Part shown: positions 35,445 through 44,164 of the stretch, piece by piece
Numbering within the stretch: the first letter of the stretch is position 1
How the letters are laid out: the number at the start of each line of letters is the position of its first letter
Assembly: GCA_023408075.1 (NCBI GenBank)
Contig: JAEYKW010000025.1
Location: forward strand, 124,001-188,000
From: Bacillota bacterium
GTDB lineage: Bacteria > Bacillota > Clostridia > Christensenellales > SZUA-584
Direction of reading: 5' to 3'
DNA: 64,000 bases
Made by a program: the position numbers and the translations under genes
Notes under the pieces: generated by a model
Told to the model about the DNA's origin: nothing
Seen by the model: the letters and a program-made list of their open reading frames with translations, nothing else
Databases searched by the model: none

Positions 35445-35777
35445 TCAGCCCGTGATGAGGGTCAGTATCTCCTTCGCAAAGGTGATAATGACGCCTCCCG
35501 CCAGCGTGAGGAACCCGTTGGCCCGCTGGCTCGGATCATGCGATTTCAAAGACAAGCCGATCTGCACAATGCCGAACCCCAGCAGGATAAGGCCGATGGC
35601 GCGAATCAACCCGAAGATAAAGTCGGAGAGGTTATTGACCACCTGTATGGGGTCATCTCCAGCGGCAAAAGCCGTGGTGCTGAACACGGTCAGCATCAGG
35701 GCCAGTACTGCGTAAACGACAAGGGCCTTGCGAAGCCCCTTGCCCATGGGCAGCTTTTGAGTATTCTTGTTTTTCAT
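35445..35777 (-). CDS. Maff2-family mobile-element membrane protein
   Basis: This protein of about 110 residues has an N-terminal hydrophobic signal-like segment (ALVVYAVLALMLTVFSTTAFAAGD), two further hydrophobic helices and a GFGIVQIGLSLKSHDPSQRANGFLTLAGG motif typical of the Maff2 family in Tn1549-type conjugation operons. The start at 35777 is chosen because AGGAGG lies nine bases upstream; the longer open frame is not used. It is a VirB2/pilin-like size, and a small channel or pilus subunit is a fair guess. Confidence 0.82.
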   Translation of the reverse strand: MKNKNTQKLPMGKGLRKALVVYAVLALMLTVFSTTAFAAGDDPIQVVNNLSDFIFGLIRAIGLILLGFGIVQIGLSLKSHDPSQRANGFLTLAGGVIITFAKEILTLITG

Positions 35778-35781
35778 GGTA

Positions 35782-37605
35782 TCAAGCCTCCTGTTTTTTG
35801 GATTTGAATTGCGACTGCATGTCCTCCTCGGACAAAAGCTCGAAGGTGATCTCCCCGGACGCAAGCGGCTCCAGCCTGGGCATGTCGCCCGTAGGCTTTA
35901 CAAACGCAAGGGACGCTACCGCCTGGGTCACTTCGCCGTGCCGGTACGCCTCACCGTTGCCGTCCGTGGTGTAGGAAACATGGGGGTGCCGGAGAATATC
36001 GTACTTTTCGTCCATAACGGGGCGTTCGCCGCGCACAAACAAAAGCGCGTAGCGGTTGTCGAGCATACGCACCTCATCCGGGGTCAGCAGCTCGCGCCCG
36101 GTAATCTGGTAATTGGTCGAATAGTTCCCGCTGCGGCCTGTGCTCTTGCCGTAGGTGTTGGTGTCAATGGTGGACTTGCCCAGGAGCGATTCACTGATGA
36201 GCTTGTGCGTCGAGGTTTCGTTGCCGCCCAAATAGAGAAATTCATCACAGTTGCCCATAATGCTTTCCCATTGCTTTTCAAACAGCGCCTTGAGCTGCGC
36301 GATGTTTTGCAGAATGATGGACACCGACACGTTGCGGGAGCGCATGACGGACAGGATTTTTTCAAAGTCGTCCGGCAGGCTGACATTGGCGAACTCATCC
36401 ATCACAAAATGCACATGCACCGGCAGGCTCCCGCCGTGCTTATGGTCGGCACAGTGGAATAACTGCTGGAAAAGCTGCGTATAAAGTATGGACACCAGAA
36501 AGTTGAAGCTGGAGTCGTTGTCGGGTATCAGGGCAAAGAGCGCCACTTTTTTCTCCCCGATGGAGAACAGGTCCAGCTCGTCCGCAGCGGTCAGCGCCGC
36601 CAGACTGTACAGGTTGAACTTTTCCAGCCGGGACGCCAGCGTGATCTGGATGGACTTTAATGTCTTGGCGCTGCCGCTGTGGTAGTCGCGGTAGTATTTG
36701 AGCGCGATATGCTCCGGCTCCCGCATCTCCAGACGGTTAAACAGTTCATCCAGCGGGGATTGGTATTCGTCGTTGTCCTCGCGCACCTCGCCGGCGCGCA
36801 GCATCTCCATGACCATCGAAAAATTCTGTTCTTCCTCCGGCGCTTCATATTGCAGATAAAAGATGAGCGCCAGCAGCAGCATACATGCCGCCGTATCCCA
36901 AAACGGGTCCTGAGTCTGCGCGCCCTTGGGCGTGGTGGCCTTAAAAAGATTCGTCACCAGCTTTTGCACATCGTTGTCGGAAATAAGGTACACGAACGGG
37001 TTGTAGCAGTGGCTGCGCTCCATGTTGATGAGGTCCAGTATCCGCACATCGTAGCCTTTTGCTTTGAGCAGGTGCCCGGTGTCCCGCAAAATTTCGCCCT
37101 TGGGATCGAGAACTACCATGCTTGTGTTGGCCTGCATGACGTTGGGCTTGGCGTAAAAGCGGGTCTTGCCGGAGCCGCTGCCACCCACCACCATGATGTT
37201 GAGGTTACGTCGATGTTTTTTCCCGTCCAGCCCGATGCGCACATTTTTGGTGAGCAGCTTGTTTTGCGCAAACGCCTTATCCCGGTACTTTCTGCAAACA
37301 GCGGCGGCATCGCCCCATCGGGCGCTGCCATGCTCCTCGCCCTTGCGGTAGTTGCGGCGGGTGGAAAGAAAAATGCCGATCCCCATCCCGTAAGCGAGCA
37401 AAAAAAGAAGGACAGTTTTGAGGCTGTCCTTCATCCATACGATGTGAAAGGGATCATTCAGCGCCGGTGGCAGACCTTGCAGGATTTCGGCAAGCCCGCC
37501 GCTCACCGACGGGGCGATCAGCAGCGCCAGCCAGACCACGGGGATAACGCCGCAGATGCATAAGATAATGATGGTCTGCCGGTCACTTGCGTTCTTCATC
37601 GTCAT
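35782..37605 (-). CDS. VirD4/TraG-type coupling protein
   Basis: This 607-residue protein has two N-terminal transmembrane helices, a Walker A VVGGSGSGKTRFYAKPN near residue 141 and a Walker B FVMDEFANVSLPDDF near residue 400. It brings the relaxase-DNA complex to the secretion channel. It sits four bases upstream of maff2, which is its usual neighbour. Confidence 0.93.
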   Translation of the reverse strand: MTMKNASDRQTIIILCICGVIPVVWLALLIAPSVSGGLAEILQGLPPALNDPFHIVWMKDSLKTVLLFLLAYGMGIGIFLSTRRNYRKGEEHGSARWGDAAAVCRKYRDKAFAQNKLLTKNVRIGLDGKKHRRNLNIMVVGGSGSGKTRFYAKPNVMQANTSMVVLDPKGEILRDTGHLLKAKGYDVRILDLINMERSHCYNPFVYLISDNDVQKLVTNLFKATTPKGAQTQDPFWDTAACMLLLALIFYLQYEAPEEEQNFSMVMEMLRAGEVREDNDEYQSPLDELFNRLEMREPEHIALKYYRDYHSGSAKTLKSIQITLASRLEKFNLYSLAALTAADELDLFSIGEKKVALFALIPDNDSSFNFLVSILYTQLFQQLFHCADHKHGGSLPVHVHFVMDEFANVSLPDDFEKILSVMRSRNVSVSIILQNIAQLKALFEKQWESIMGNCDEFLYLGGNETSTHKLISESLLGKSTIDTNTYGKSTGRSGNYSTNYQITGRELLTPDEVRMLDNRYALLFVRGERPVMDEKYDILRHPHVSYTTDGNGEAYRHGEVTQAVASLAFVKPTGDMPRLEPLASGEITFELLSEEDMQSQFKSKKQEA

Positions 37606-37654
37606 TCACCGGCTCCGGCTCAGGGCTGTCCAGACTTTCAATGCACTGCCACAT
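37583..37654 (-). CDS. Tiny acidic ORF overlapping the virD4 start
   Basis: A 23-codon frame (MWQCIESLDSPEPEPVNDD...) begins two bases after the preceding stop, behind a GAGGGGAG ribosome site, and ends inside the virD4 start. It may be a coupling peptide for virD4 translation rather than a functional protein. Confidence 0.35.
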   Translation of the reverse strand: MWQCIESLDSPEPEPVNDDEERK

Positions 37655-37656
37655 AT

Positions 37657-37848
37657 TCAGCGCTCCCCTCTGTCGATACTTTTCTTTTCCTTCTTGGTCG
37701 GCGCGTCGATCACTTTGAGCAGCACCTCATCCACCGCATCGGTGGAGCGCTGCTCCCGCAAAAGCTCGTTGCGCTTGTCGTTCAGGGAATGAAATACGAC
37801 GCCGTACTCGTATTTGTCCATTTCAAGGACTCTTGTTTCGTCCTGCAT
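37657..37848 (-). CDS. Small conserved ICE protein
   Basis: This 63-residue charged protein begins MQDETRVLEMDKYEYGVVFH. AGGAGG lies about seven bases upstream. It has no recognisable domain and its function is unknown. Its tight packing between the ArdC-like gene and virD4 supports reality. Confidence 0.65.
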   Translation of the reverse strand: MQDETRVLEMDKYEYGVVFHSLNDKRNELLREQRSTDAVDEVLLKVIDAPTKKEKKSIDRGER

Positions 37849-37860
37849 AGGGAACCCTCC

Positions 37861-38763
37861 TTATCTTTCATGGCTCTGCTGCCGCGGTGATCTGCCCTGT
37901 TCCAGTACCTTGGACATGCGGGCGGATATATCCGTCGCCGTATCCCGGATGGCCGACAGCTCGCCCCTGATGTCCTGTGCCTCCATACCGGTAAAGGTAT
38001 CCGGCAGGCGGGAGAAATCGTAGCCCTTGGTGTCGATGCCGTTTTTTCTGCACAGCATATATGACACACAGTAAGCGCGGAAGGCGTTGGCGCTGCGGTC
38101 ATATGCGGGATCGCCATTCGCGTATTCCGCATGGGCCAGCTCCACGGTGACGCTGCGGAAGATATCCGCTCCCTCCATGCCCTTTCGCACAAAAATGATA
38201 TTCTTCTGCGGGTCAAGCAGCGCGCCCTGTCCGGCCTGCTCCATATTTTCCGCCGCCTGTACCGCGGCGGGCGCGTTGTGGATGAGAGCTTTTATTAGGA
38301 CGCGTTCATCCCGGTTGACCTGGAGCTGCATACGTGCGCGCACCGTGGTCTGCGTGATATCAAACACCTTCTTGGGGTTATACGATACGCCGATATAACC
38401 GTCCTCGCGGGTGTATTCGTCGCCCGGTTCCATAATAACAATGCCCTTCTGATTCTTTTTGACGTAGCCGTCTTGGTCTTTCCAGTAATCGAAATCCCCG
38501 ATTTTCTGCGCATCGGGCTTCTGCGCCGTGATAAGCAGGGCGTTTCCCACGGAATAACGGTCGAAGCGGCTCTGCACGTCCAGATAGGTCTGAAAACTCG
38601 TCCCGTCCCGCACGACGTCCTCAGCGGTGCGGTCGATCAGCTCGTAGGCGCTGCTGCGCTCGGCCTGCTTTTTCGCCGCCCACGCCTCCTTGTCAAAGGC
38701 GTCCGGCTGATATGCGAATTCCTGGGCTTTAGGCTCATCAAAAATATCGTCAAAGTTACTCAT
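37861..38763 (-). CDS. ArdC-N-like ssDNA-binding/antirestriction-type protein without zincin active site
   Basis: This 300-residue protein has a region (about 30-140) like the ArdC N-terminal domain, with TSFQTYLDVQSRFDRYSVGNALLI and NQKGIVIMEPG. The C-terminal part resembles the zincin half of ArdC-like proteins, but the expected HExxH appears as ELAHAEYA, so protease activity is unlikely. Such proteins may protect entering single-stranded DNA. It lies between the PcfB-type gene and a small ICE gene. Confidence 0.65.
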   Translation of the reverse strand: MSNFDDIFDEPKAQEFAYQPDAFDKEAWAAKKQAERSSAYELIDRTAEDVVRDGTSFQTYLDVQSRFDRYSVGNALLITAQKPDAQKIGDFDYWKDQDGYVKKNQKGIVIMEPGDEYTREDGYIGVSYNPKKVFDITQTTVRARMQLQVNRDERVLIKALIHNAPAAVQAAENMEQAGQGALLDPQKNIIFVRKGMEGADIFRSVTVELAHAEYANGDPAYDRSANAFRAYCVSYMLCRKNGIDTKGYDFSRLPDTFTGMEAQDIRGELSAIRDTATDISARMSKVLEQGRSPRQQSHER

Positions 38764-38769
38764 GGAAAA

Positions 38770-39582
38770 TTACCTCTCTTTCGATCTTTTCTGTTTCCTG
38801 GGTCTTGGCTGCGGCTGCTTGTGCTGCGCAGGCTTATTTTGTTTCGCCTTGGACTCCCGCTGTGGTTCCTCCCGCTTCGGGGCATCCGCCTCCTGCTGTT
38901 TCGCCGCCTTAATCTGCTTCAATTCCTCCCGCACGGAAGGACGCAGGGAGGACGCTTTCTCGGGCGGTTTAGTAGTACCCTCGACGGAGCTCCTTGGCTT
39001 CTCTGAGATAGGCTCGGACGGAGGGGATTTTTCCGTCTTCGCCGCCGTGGGGTTTTCGGGCTGCGCCTTATCCTTCTGCAAGGGTTTTTCAAACAGCTCG
39101 TCCACCACCTTGTCCGTGGCGTCCCTGTCCGGTCCGGCCTTCTCCGGCGCTGCAGGGGCTTTATCCGCTCTGGATTTTTCGATGTCGGCACGTACCGTCG
39201 CGGTGTTGACGACCGCGAAATTGAAGCGCTCCACAATATCGTTGATTCTTCTGGCATCCTCGACGCGCACCATGACCGGCGTGATACCGTCCGGGCTGCC
39301 CTTGGGGTCGCGCATAACGCAATAGAGAATACCGTATTGCTTGGCCTTTTCCACAAACATCTGCATGTCGCTGTTTTTGACGTTGAAAACATCCAGCTCC
39401 TTACCGCTTCTGAGCATGGTTTCCAGCCGCGCCCGGCCCTTCGTCTTTTTCTGCTGACTCAAAATGGTATACAGCAAAACCGCCAGATTTTTCACACCCG
39501 CGCCGGCCAGCCGTATGGCAACCTCCGCGCCGTCCAGCGTCATTTTAAAGACCTGTTCTGCCGCCTCGCCTGAATGGTTCAT
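38770..39582 (-). CDS. PcfB-family conjugation protein (DUF3801)
   Basis: The protein has about 270 residues. The N-terminal 150 residues (AAEQVFKMTLDGAEVAIRLAGAGVKNLAVLLYTIL...) match the PcfB family that helps dock the relaxase complex onto the coupling protein. The C-terminal half is low-complexity, rich in Lys, Glu and Pro. I chose ATG 39582 with AGGAGG eight bases upstream. It overlaps the end of the relaxase gene, supporting co-translation. Confidence 0.8.
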   Translation of the reverse strand: MNHSGEAAEQVFKMTLDGAEVAIRLAGAGVKNLAVLLYTILSQQKKTKGRARLETMLRSGKELDVFNVKNSDMQMFVEKAKQYGILYCVMRDPKGSPDGITPVMVRVEDARRINDIVERFNFAVVNTATVRADIEKSRADKAPAAPEKAGPDRDATDKVVDELFEKPLQKDKAQPENPTAAKTEKSPPSEPISEKPRSSVEGTTKPPEKASSLRPSVREELKQIKAAKQQEADAPKREEPQRESKAKQNKPAQHKQPQPRPRKQKRSKER

Positions 39583-40978
39583 GGCTCTTTTCCTCCTTTT
39601 CCTGTTTTTCGTCCTCTCGGACAACCTTGAGTTTTTCGGCCATTACGCCCGAACGCCCGGTAATACCGTCACATACCTTCACCTCCCCGCGCAGCTTGGA
39701 TAGTTCTTTGGTGATTGCGGAAATGTCCGCTTTCAGTATGGCAAGCTGTTGTTCGTCCCCGGCGCTGCGCAGCCTGTTTTTCAGCCGATTGCGGTCGCCC
39801 GTGAGCGTTTCCATCTTTTTTTGCAGACCTTCTTTATATGAAGAAAGCTGCCCGGCGGTATCAATGCGATTCCGCGCAAGCAGCCTTGCTTCCTGAGAGA
39901 TGGTTCTCATTTTTCGGATATCCTCCCGCAGGAGGAAATGCGGGTTTTTAGGGGACGCCCTGCTCTTGGGGAGAATGCCAAGCTGATAGCAGTAATGCAG
40001 GTACAGCCCCCGCAGACCGCCGATGCGCCCAGCCTTTTTTATATCGCCCTTGAAGCGGATCACGGTAACTGTTTGCTTTGGCGGCGGAGCCTTTGGCCTC
40101 GATCGGGTCCCGGCAGAGAGGATACGTCGGCAAATAGCGTCCAGCGTATAGTCCTCGCCAAAGTTGCGGGCAAGCCGGAAGAACCGTTCCTTGCCTGGCG
40201 GCCGCACGGAAATATCCTTTCCCAGCTTGATCTCATATCCCATGCTGCGCAGGTTATGAAAAAACTGCCGGTCAGTCACGGATTCGCTGATGGCTCGGTC
40301 CACGTCCTTCTTGATGAGGCCGCGCCATGTGGGTTTGCCCTGCTGGTCGGCACGCCATTCGCCGTACTGCTTGGCCTTGCCGCACATTGGGTTTTCAACG
40401 ACCGACAGGCCATATTCTCGGCACAGTTTATCCGACGCTTTGCGCATTTCCATATAGGTGTCCGTGCAGTCGTTGTAACGGTAGCCATCCGCGAACGATA
40501 CGGAATTGAGCACAAAATGGTTGTGGATATGGTTTTCCTTATCCAGATGGGTGGCTACAATGACCTGAAACCGCTCGCCCCATAGCTCTTTTGCCAGCCG
40601 GATGCCGATTTCATGGGCTGCGTCCGGCGTCGCTTCGCCGGGAGCAAAGGACTGGTAGCCGTGGAAGGCTACAATGCCTTCCTCTTTGCCGTACCGCTTT
40701 TTTACCGCCATCATTTCCTCCCGCGCCGTAGCGGGAAAGCAGTTGACGCCCGTCACATAGCCGGACAGGGAGGATTCATCGTTTTCCAGACCGGCGCTTT
40801 TTTGCACCTTTTTGCTCTGTACGGCGTATTCGATCACATCGGCCAGCCCTTGGGCCTCCCCCGCCGTCATATCCTGCTTTTGATAAAAGGCAGGATTCTG
40901 TGTTTTGTCCGGGTTCTCCACATAGATGACCACCTTGCCCAGCCAGCCGCGCACGTCCCATATGGCCGTTGTTGCCAT
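39545..40978 (-). CDS. Conjugative relaxase (MOB nickase)
   Basis: This protein of about 477 residues starts MATTAIWDVRGWLGKVVIYVENP. The relaxase metal-binding triad is in ATHLDKENHIHNHFVLNSVSF near residue 148, with the nucleophilic Tyr expected near the N-terminus. The C-terminus is a coiled coil (RNRLKNRLRSAGDEQQLAILKADIS). It nicks oriT and pilots the strand into the recipient. ATG 40978 has GGAGG ten bases upstream, while the upstream ATG at 40987 lies too close to it. It follows mobC directly and overlaps pcfB. Confidence 0.9.
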   Translation of the reverse strand: MATTAIWDVRGWLGKVVIYVENPDKTQNPAFYQKQDMTAGEAQGLADVIEYAVQSKKVQKSAGLENDESSLSGYVTGVNCFPATAREEMMAVKKRYGKEEGIVAFHGYQSFAPGEATPDAAHEIGIRLAKELWGERFQVIVATHLDKENHIHNHFVLNSVSFADGYRYNDCTDTYMEMRKASDKLCREYGLSVVENPMCGKAKQYGEWRADQQGKPTWRGLIKKDVDRAISESVTDRQFFHNLRSMGYEIKLGKDISVRPPGKERFFRLARNFGEDYTLDAICRRILSAGTRSRPKAPPPKQTVTVIRFKGDIKKAGRIGGLRGLYLHYCYQLGILPKSRASPKNPHFLLREDIRKMRTISQEARLLARNRIDTAGQLSSYKEGLQKKMETLTGDRNRLKNRLRSAGDEQQLAILKADISAITKELSKLRGEVKVCDGITGRSGVMAEKLKVVREDEKQEKEEKSHEPFRRGGRTGL

Positions 40979-40979
40979 A

Positions 40980-41309
40980 TCACTCATTCCTCCGTGGAAG
41001 CAGCACGGCGTTGGTGATGGTTTTGACAGTCTCCTTGAACAGGCGCATGTTTTCGTCGTAACGCTGCACGTCCATGACGCCCAGCACATGGGCTTTCTGC
41101 GCGATCTGGTTCAAATTGTTGCCGATGGCGTGCAGTTCCTTCATCATGGAGAAATAGTCGGGCGTCGGCGCGTCCTGGGGCACCACACCGTTTATAAGGT
41201 GGCGAAGGTAGGCTTCACGGGACAAGCCGGATTTCTTCACCAGCTTATCTAAAGCCTGCGCTTCCTTTTTATTCAGCCAGAACTGTATATGAACATTCCG
41301 GTTTCTCAT
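40980..41309 (-). CDS. MobC-like relaxosome accessory protein
   Basis: This protein of about 109 residues begins MRNRNVHIQFWLNKKEAQAL. It has a ribbon-helix-helix-like N-terminus (SGLSREAYLRHLI) and the MobC segment LHAIGNNLNQIAQKAH. It should bind near oriT and help the relaxase. ATG 41309 follows AAGGTG at nine bases. It is upstream of the relaxase and downstream of a palindromic oriT candidate. Confidence 0.8.
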   Translation of the reverse strand: MRNRNVHIQFWLNKKEAQALDKLVKKSGLSREAYLRHLINGVVPQDAPTPDYFSMMKELHAIGNNLNQIAQKAHVLGVMDVQRYDENMRLFKETVKTITNAVLLPRRNE

Positions 41310-41338
41310 TTGGGCAGCACCTTCTTTCTCAAAGGGTT

Positions 41339-41380
41339 TCAGGGAATTCCCTGACAAGCGCGCCGCCCTTTTGGGCGGCG
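41339..41380. other. Candidate oriT: palindrome plus GC-rich inverted repeat
   Basis: TCAGGGAATTCCCTGA (41339-41354) is a perfect 16-bp palindrome. Six bases on, CGCCGCCC-TTTT-GGGCGGCG (41361-41380) is a perfect hairpin. They lie in the noncoding gap just upstream of mobC and the relaxase, the usual place for oriT in this family. No U-run follows the hairpin, which argues against a simple terminator. The nic site cannot be identified by eye. Confidence 0.5.
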
Positions 41381-41394
41381 TGGGGTTTGTGGTA

Positions 41395-41487
41395 TCACAA
41401 ATCCAGTGCTTGCTGGTAGTAGTGAATTGCTCTTTGCTCCCTGCGCAAAGATGAGGCCGACCGGCCGAAAAAGGGATCAGCGTTCAT
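41395..41487 (-). CDS. Possible 30-residue ICE peptide
   Basis: The frame begins MNADPFFGRSASSLRREQRA and overlaps the end of the DpnD/PcfM gene. It looks like a short conserved peptide gene of these elements, but its ribosome site is weak. Confidence 0.35.
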   Translation of the reverse strand: MNADPFFGRSASSLRREQRAIHYYQQALDL

Positions 41488-41671
41488 GGTCACGGGTTTG
41501 CTCTCGGAGCCGGGCTTCAAAGGATACGCCTTGAAAGTGATCGGCATCGAGGGCATATTCCGAATTACGCCAGTTGTCCGACACCTTCTGCTCAGCCTCA
41601 AAGCGGTTTTCTGCATCCGCCGCTACGGTCATTCGCAGGGTTTCTGTGATGGTCACGTCGTACTTTGCCAT
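41477..41671 (-). CDS. DpnD/PcfM-family small protein
   Basis: This protein of about 64 residues begins MAKYDVTITETLRMTVAADAEN and continues with AEQKVSDNWRNSEYALDADHFQGVSF. That is the DpnD/PcfM family pattern found in Gram-positive conjugative elements. GAGGTG lies seven bases before ATG 41671. Its function in transfer is unknown. Confidence 0.7.
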   Translation of the reverse strand: MAKYDVTITETLRMTVAADAENRFEAEQKVSDNWRNSEYALDADHFQGVSFEARLREQTRDHER

Positions 41672-41760
41672 GTGGGTTTCACCTCTCATTTGAATTTTGG
41701 GATAAAAATAGGGCGTCCCGTAAAAGGAACACCCTATGTAATGAGGTTTAGTTTTCATAT

Positions 41761-41931
41761 TTATGTATTGGTATCATCATCCTTCTCGGTTTTGATCTTC
41801 CGAAGCGGCGTAACCTGTGGCGGGTTCTCCACATATTCATCCTCGCCCTGCTGCTGCGCTGCAACAAGGATATTTACTGCATCCGATATCTTGGCGGCAA
41901 GCGTAAAGTACATCTTTTTATAGTCCGGCAT
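41761..41931 (-). CDS. Small acidic ICE protein
   Basis: This 56-residue protein begins MPDYKKMYFTLAAKISDAVN, with GGAGGT six bases upstream. It has a short helical N-terminus and a charged tail and no recognised domain. Similar small genes accompany the relaxosome genes of this ICE family. Confidence 0.65.
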   Translation of the reverse strand: MPDYKKMYFTLAAKISDAVNILVAAQQQGEDEYVENPPQVTPLRKIKTEKDDDTNT

Positions 41932-42029
41932 TATATGACCTCCCTCAGTAATATGTAAGCGGCCTGGGAAAACCAAACCGCTTACAGCATATCTAAGCGG
42001 GAGATGGGAGTCCAATGTGCAAAAGCCGC

Positions 42030-43013
42030 CTACCGTGCCCTTGCATTTTTCGGAGAAGTATGCTCCGGCAGACCAAGCTTACGGCAAAGAAAAGCGTTTA
42101 CATCCTTGCAACCGGAAGGATGCCGGTCTATGGCTGTATATTCCTTTGGCAGAACCGTCATGATGGCCTTGGTCGCCATACGCCCCGCATAGTCGTTATC
42201 CAGATGCAACAGCACGTTTTTCACCTGCGGGTTATCCTCTAAAAACATTGTCAGCGCGGCGGGAACCTTGCTTTTTGAAATATCCTTCTGTGGCTGGTAG
42301 ACGCCAGCCAGGGAAATCAGGTTTTCCATGGAATAGTCTTTGCCGCTCATTTTCATAAGGGTAGCGTACGAAAGTAAATCAATAGCGCTTTCAAACAAAT
42401 GCACTGCATCGCTCGGCTCCAGTGCCGGCAGCGCAAACGAGTAATGCTTATCACTGCCGGTTGCTTCACCCTTGAAATCACCGTTGATTCCGCGCAGTGC
42501 AGCATATTTTCTCTGCCCCTGCGCGTCAAATCCCACGAACACAGCGTTGATATATATCTTAGCGCCGGGCTCCGGCTCGTTGCGGCTCTCGTAAATACGC
42601 CCGTCGGCGATGTACGCGTGGATAAGCCCTCTGTCGATACCCCGTTGAACCAGATATTGCTCTACTTCATCCGTATATGGATATGGTTCGGGTAGGAGTA
42701 GGGCTTTCGGCTCTTGCTTCTGTTGGGGTACAAAAACGGGCGGCGTGATTGCCGTCCGTCCCATGATCTGTTCCACCGCGTCCGTAAAGGACAGCTCTCG
42801 CACCTTGATCAGATAGTCAAGAGCCGACCGGCCGCCGATGCCCCGGCTCCACCAAAACCATTTGCCGTTGGAGATTTTCAGGCTGTCATGGCTGCGCGTG
42901 CAGTAAGTGTTGCCGGAGAAGTACACCAGCTCACGCGGCTCATAAGTCTGGAGGTATGTCAGAAGATCCATTCGCTTGGCTTCTGAGATCACCCCTGGGT
43001 CGATATATGGCAT
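42030..43013 (-). CDS. DUF3991/Toprim primase-like ICE protein
   Basis: The protein has about 327 residues. The N-terminal DUF3991-type region contains THSD-like and KWFWWSRGIGGRSALDYLI segments. The C-terminal Toprim domain has FESAIDLLSYA and LLHLDNDYAGRMA, which provide the acidic metal-binding residues. It probably primes or processes transferred DNA. ATG 43013 follows GGAGGTGA by about six bases; the frame is open further upstream without support. It is the last ICE gene before the AT-rich defense island. Confidence 0.82.
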   Translation of the reverse strand: MPYIDPGVISEAKRMDLLTYLQTYEPRELVYFSGNTYCTRSHDSLKISNGKWFWWSRGIGGRSALDYLIKVRELSFTDAVEQIMGRTAITPPVFVPQQKQEPKALLLPEPYPYTDEVEQYLVQRGIDRGLIHAYIADGRIYESRNEPEPGAKIYINAVFVGFDAQGQRKYAALRGINGDFKGEATGSDKHYSFALPALEPSDAVHLFESAIDLLSYATLMKMSGKDYSMENLISLAGVYQPQKDISKSKVPAALTMFLEDNPQVKNVLLHLDNDYAGRMATKAIMTVLPKEYTAIDRHPSGCKDVNAFLCRKLGLPEHTSPKNARAR

Positions 43014-43295
43014 GCTTTCACCTCCGGGAATTGAAAAAGCCGACTGATTTTTATATCTATCGGCTATGTAGCAAAGATATTTCGGGGTTAAAACATAATT
43101 AGTGCGGTCAATTATGCTCATAATGGACAGTCGATCGATTCCAGTAAAACATTATTTAATATGGATAACTGAAGGTTTACGATTGCTACGTGAAATCGTC
43201 ATTTTGCCATGTCGTAACTTACATTCTTATTGACAAAGTTTTAGGGTCCAGGTCAGATGATTGAAGCAACGGAGCCTGCCCATAGACAAAACCGG

Positions 43296-44045
43296 TCAAG
43301 GTTGATTTTCTAAGAAAAGCCGCTGGAATTCATCAGCAAATTTGCGGACAAAATCTCGATCAAGGGCAGTCGCCAATGTTTCATCATTTTTCTGTGCATT
43401 TCTGCTCCAATTATAAGAGCCGTGCATTACATATTCAAAATCAATAATACAAAATTTATCATGTAAACGATTTGATAATTTATCTCCGCGTAAAGGGACT
43501 TTGATTGTTTCAAAGTTTTGGTCAATTTCTTGCATTATATATTGATTCGAGCTTTCATCTGACGTTATGACGCGAATACTAACCCCCATAGCCTTTCTAA
43601 GCAAAAGCTCATTGAGAATCTCGCGATCAGTAAACCAGGCAATAGCAGCCCAAACAGTATACTTCGCGCCTCTTATTCCTTGAATAATTGTATCTTTAAT
43701 TTCATTGAAAACAACATCGTGCTCAGCAGGTGCATCATTTTCAATATCAACAGGTTTAGGTTTGATAACAAGCCCACCAAAATCGTATTCATCTGTTTCG
43801 ACATAAACATTAGATGCGATTTGCGCTAAAGTCTCGCGTTGTTGTCTTGCAATATTGATAATTGGAATTGGAACTCGTAAATCAATATATTCAAAACATT
43901 GCCAACTCTTTCTTGTAAAATTACTTGATTTATCAAAACTAATTACCGAATTGCGCAATACTCCAAGCAACTCATCTTTGTTATTATACATATCATCATA
44001 TTTAACTGTCTCAATCATAGTTTTAAAAAATTGCTGCTCTGTCAT
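43296..44045 (-). CDS. Phospholipase-D-superfamily nuclease-like protein
   Basis: This protein of about 249 residues has a C-terminal PLD-type domain with LHDKFCIIDFEYVMHGSYNWSRNAQKNDE, one HxK motif followed by the GSxN element, near residue 193. A single HKD motif implies a homodimer, as in Nuc/BfiI-type nucleases. The N-terminal 100 residues are unassigned. ATG 44045 has GGAGG five bases upstream. The AT-rich composition differs from the neighbouring ICE genes. It is probably a nuclease in the defense island; no partner gene is obvious. Confidence 0.7.
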   Translation of the reverse strand: MTEQQFFKTMIETVKYDDMYNNKDELLGVLRNSVISFDKSSNFTRKSWQCFEYIDLRVPIPIINIARQQRETLAQIASNVYVETDEYDFGGLVIKPKPVDIENDAPAEHDVVFNEIKDTIIQGIRGAKYTVWAAIAWFTDREILNELLLRKAMGVSIRVITSDESSNQYIMQEIDQNFETIKVPLRGDKLSNRLHDKFCIIDFEYVMHGSYNWSRNAQKNDETLATALDRDFVRKFADEFQRLFLENQP

Positions 44046-44164
44046 ATATACCTCCAAAAAAGAAGATTAGGGATAAATTGATTACGGTTATATCAATGAT
44101 AGCATGTTTCAGAATATAATTTTAACCTGAACATTTTTGTTCAAATTCTAATTTCTCATTTTAA

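Noticed and set aside
34327..35715. 462-codon plus-strand frame opposite the TrbL-like and Maff2 genes
   Set aside because: Long only because of the GC-rich codons on the other strand; no motifs or ribosome site.
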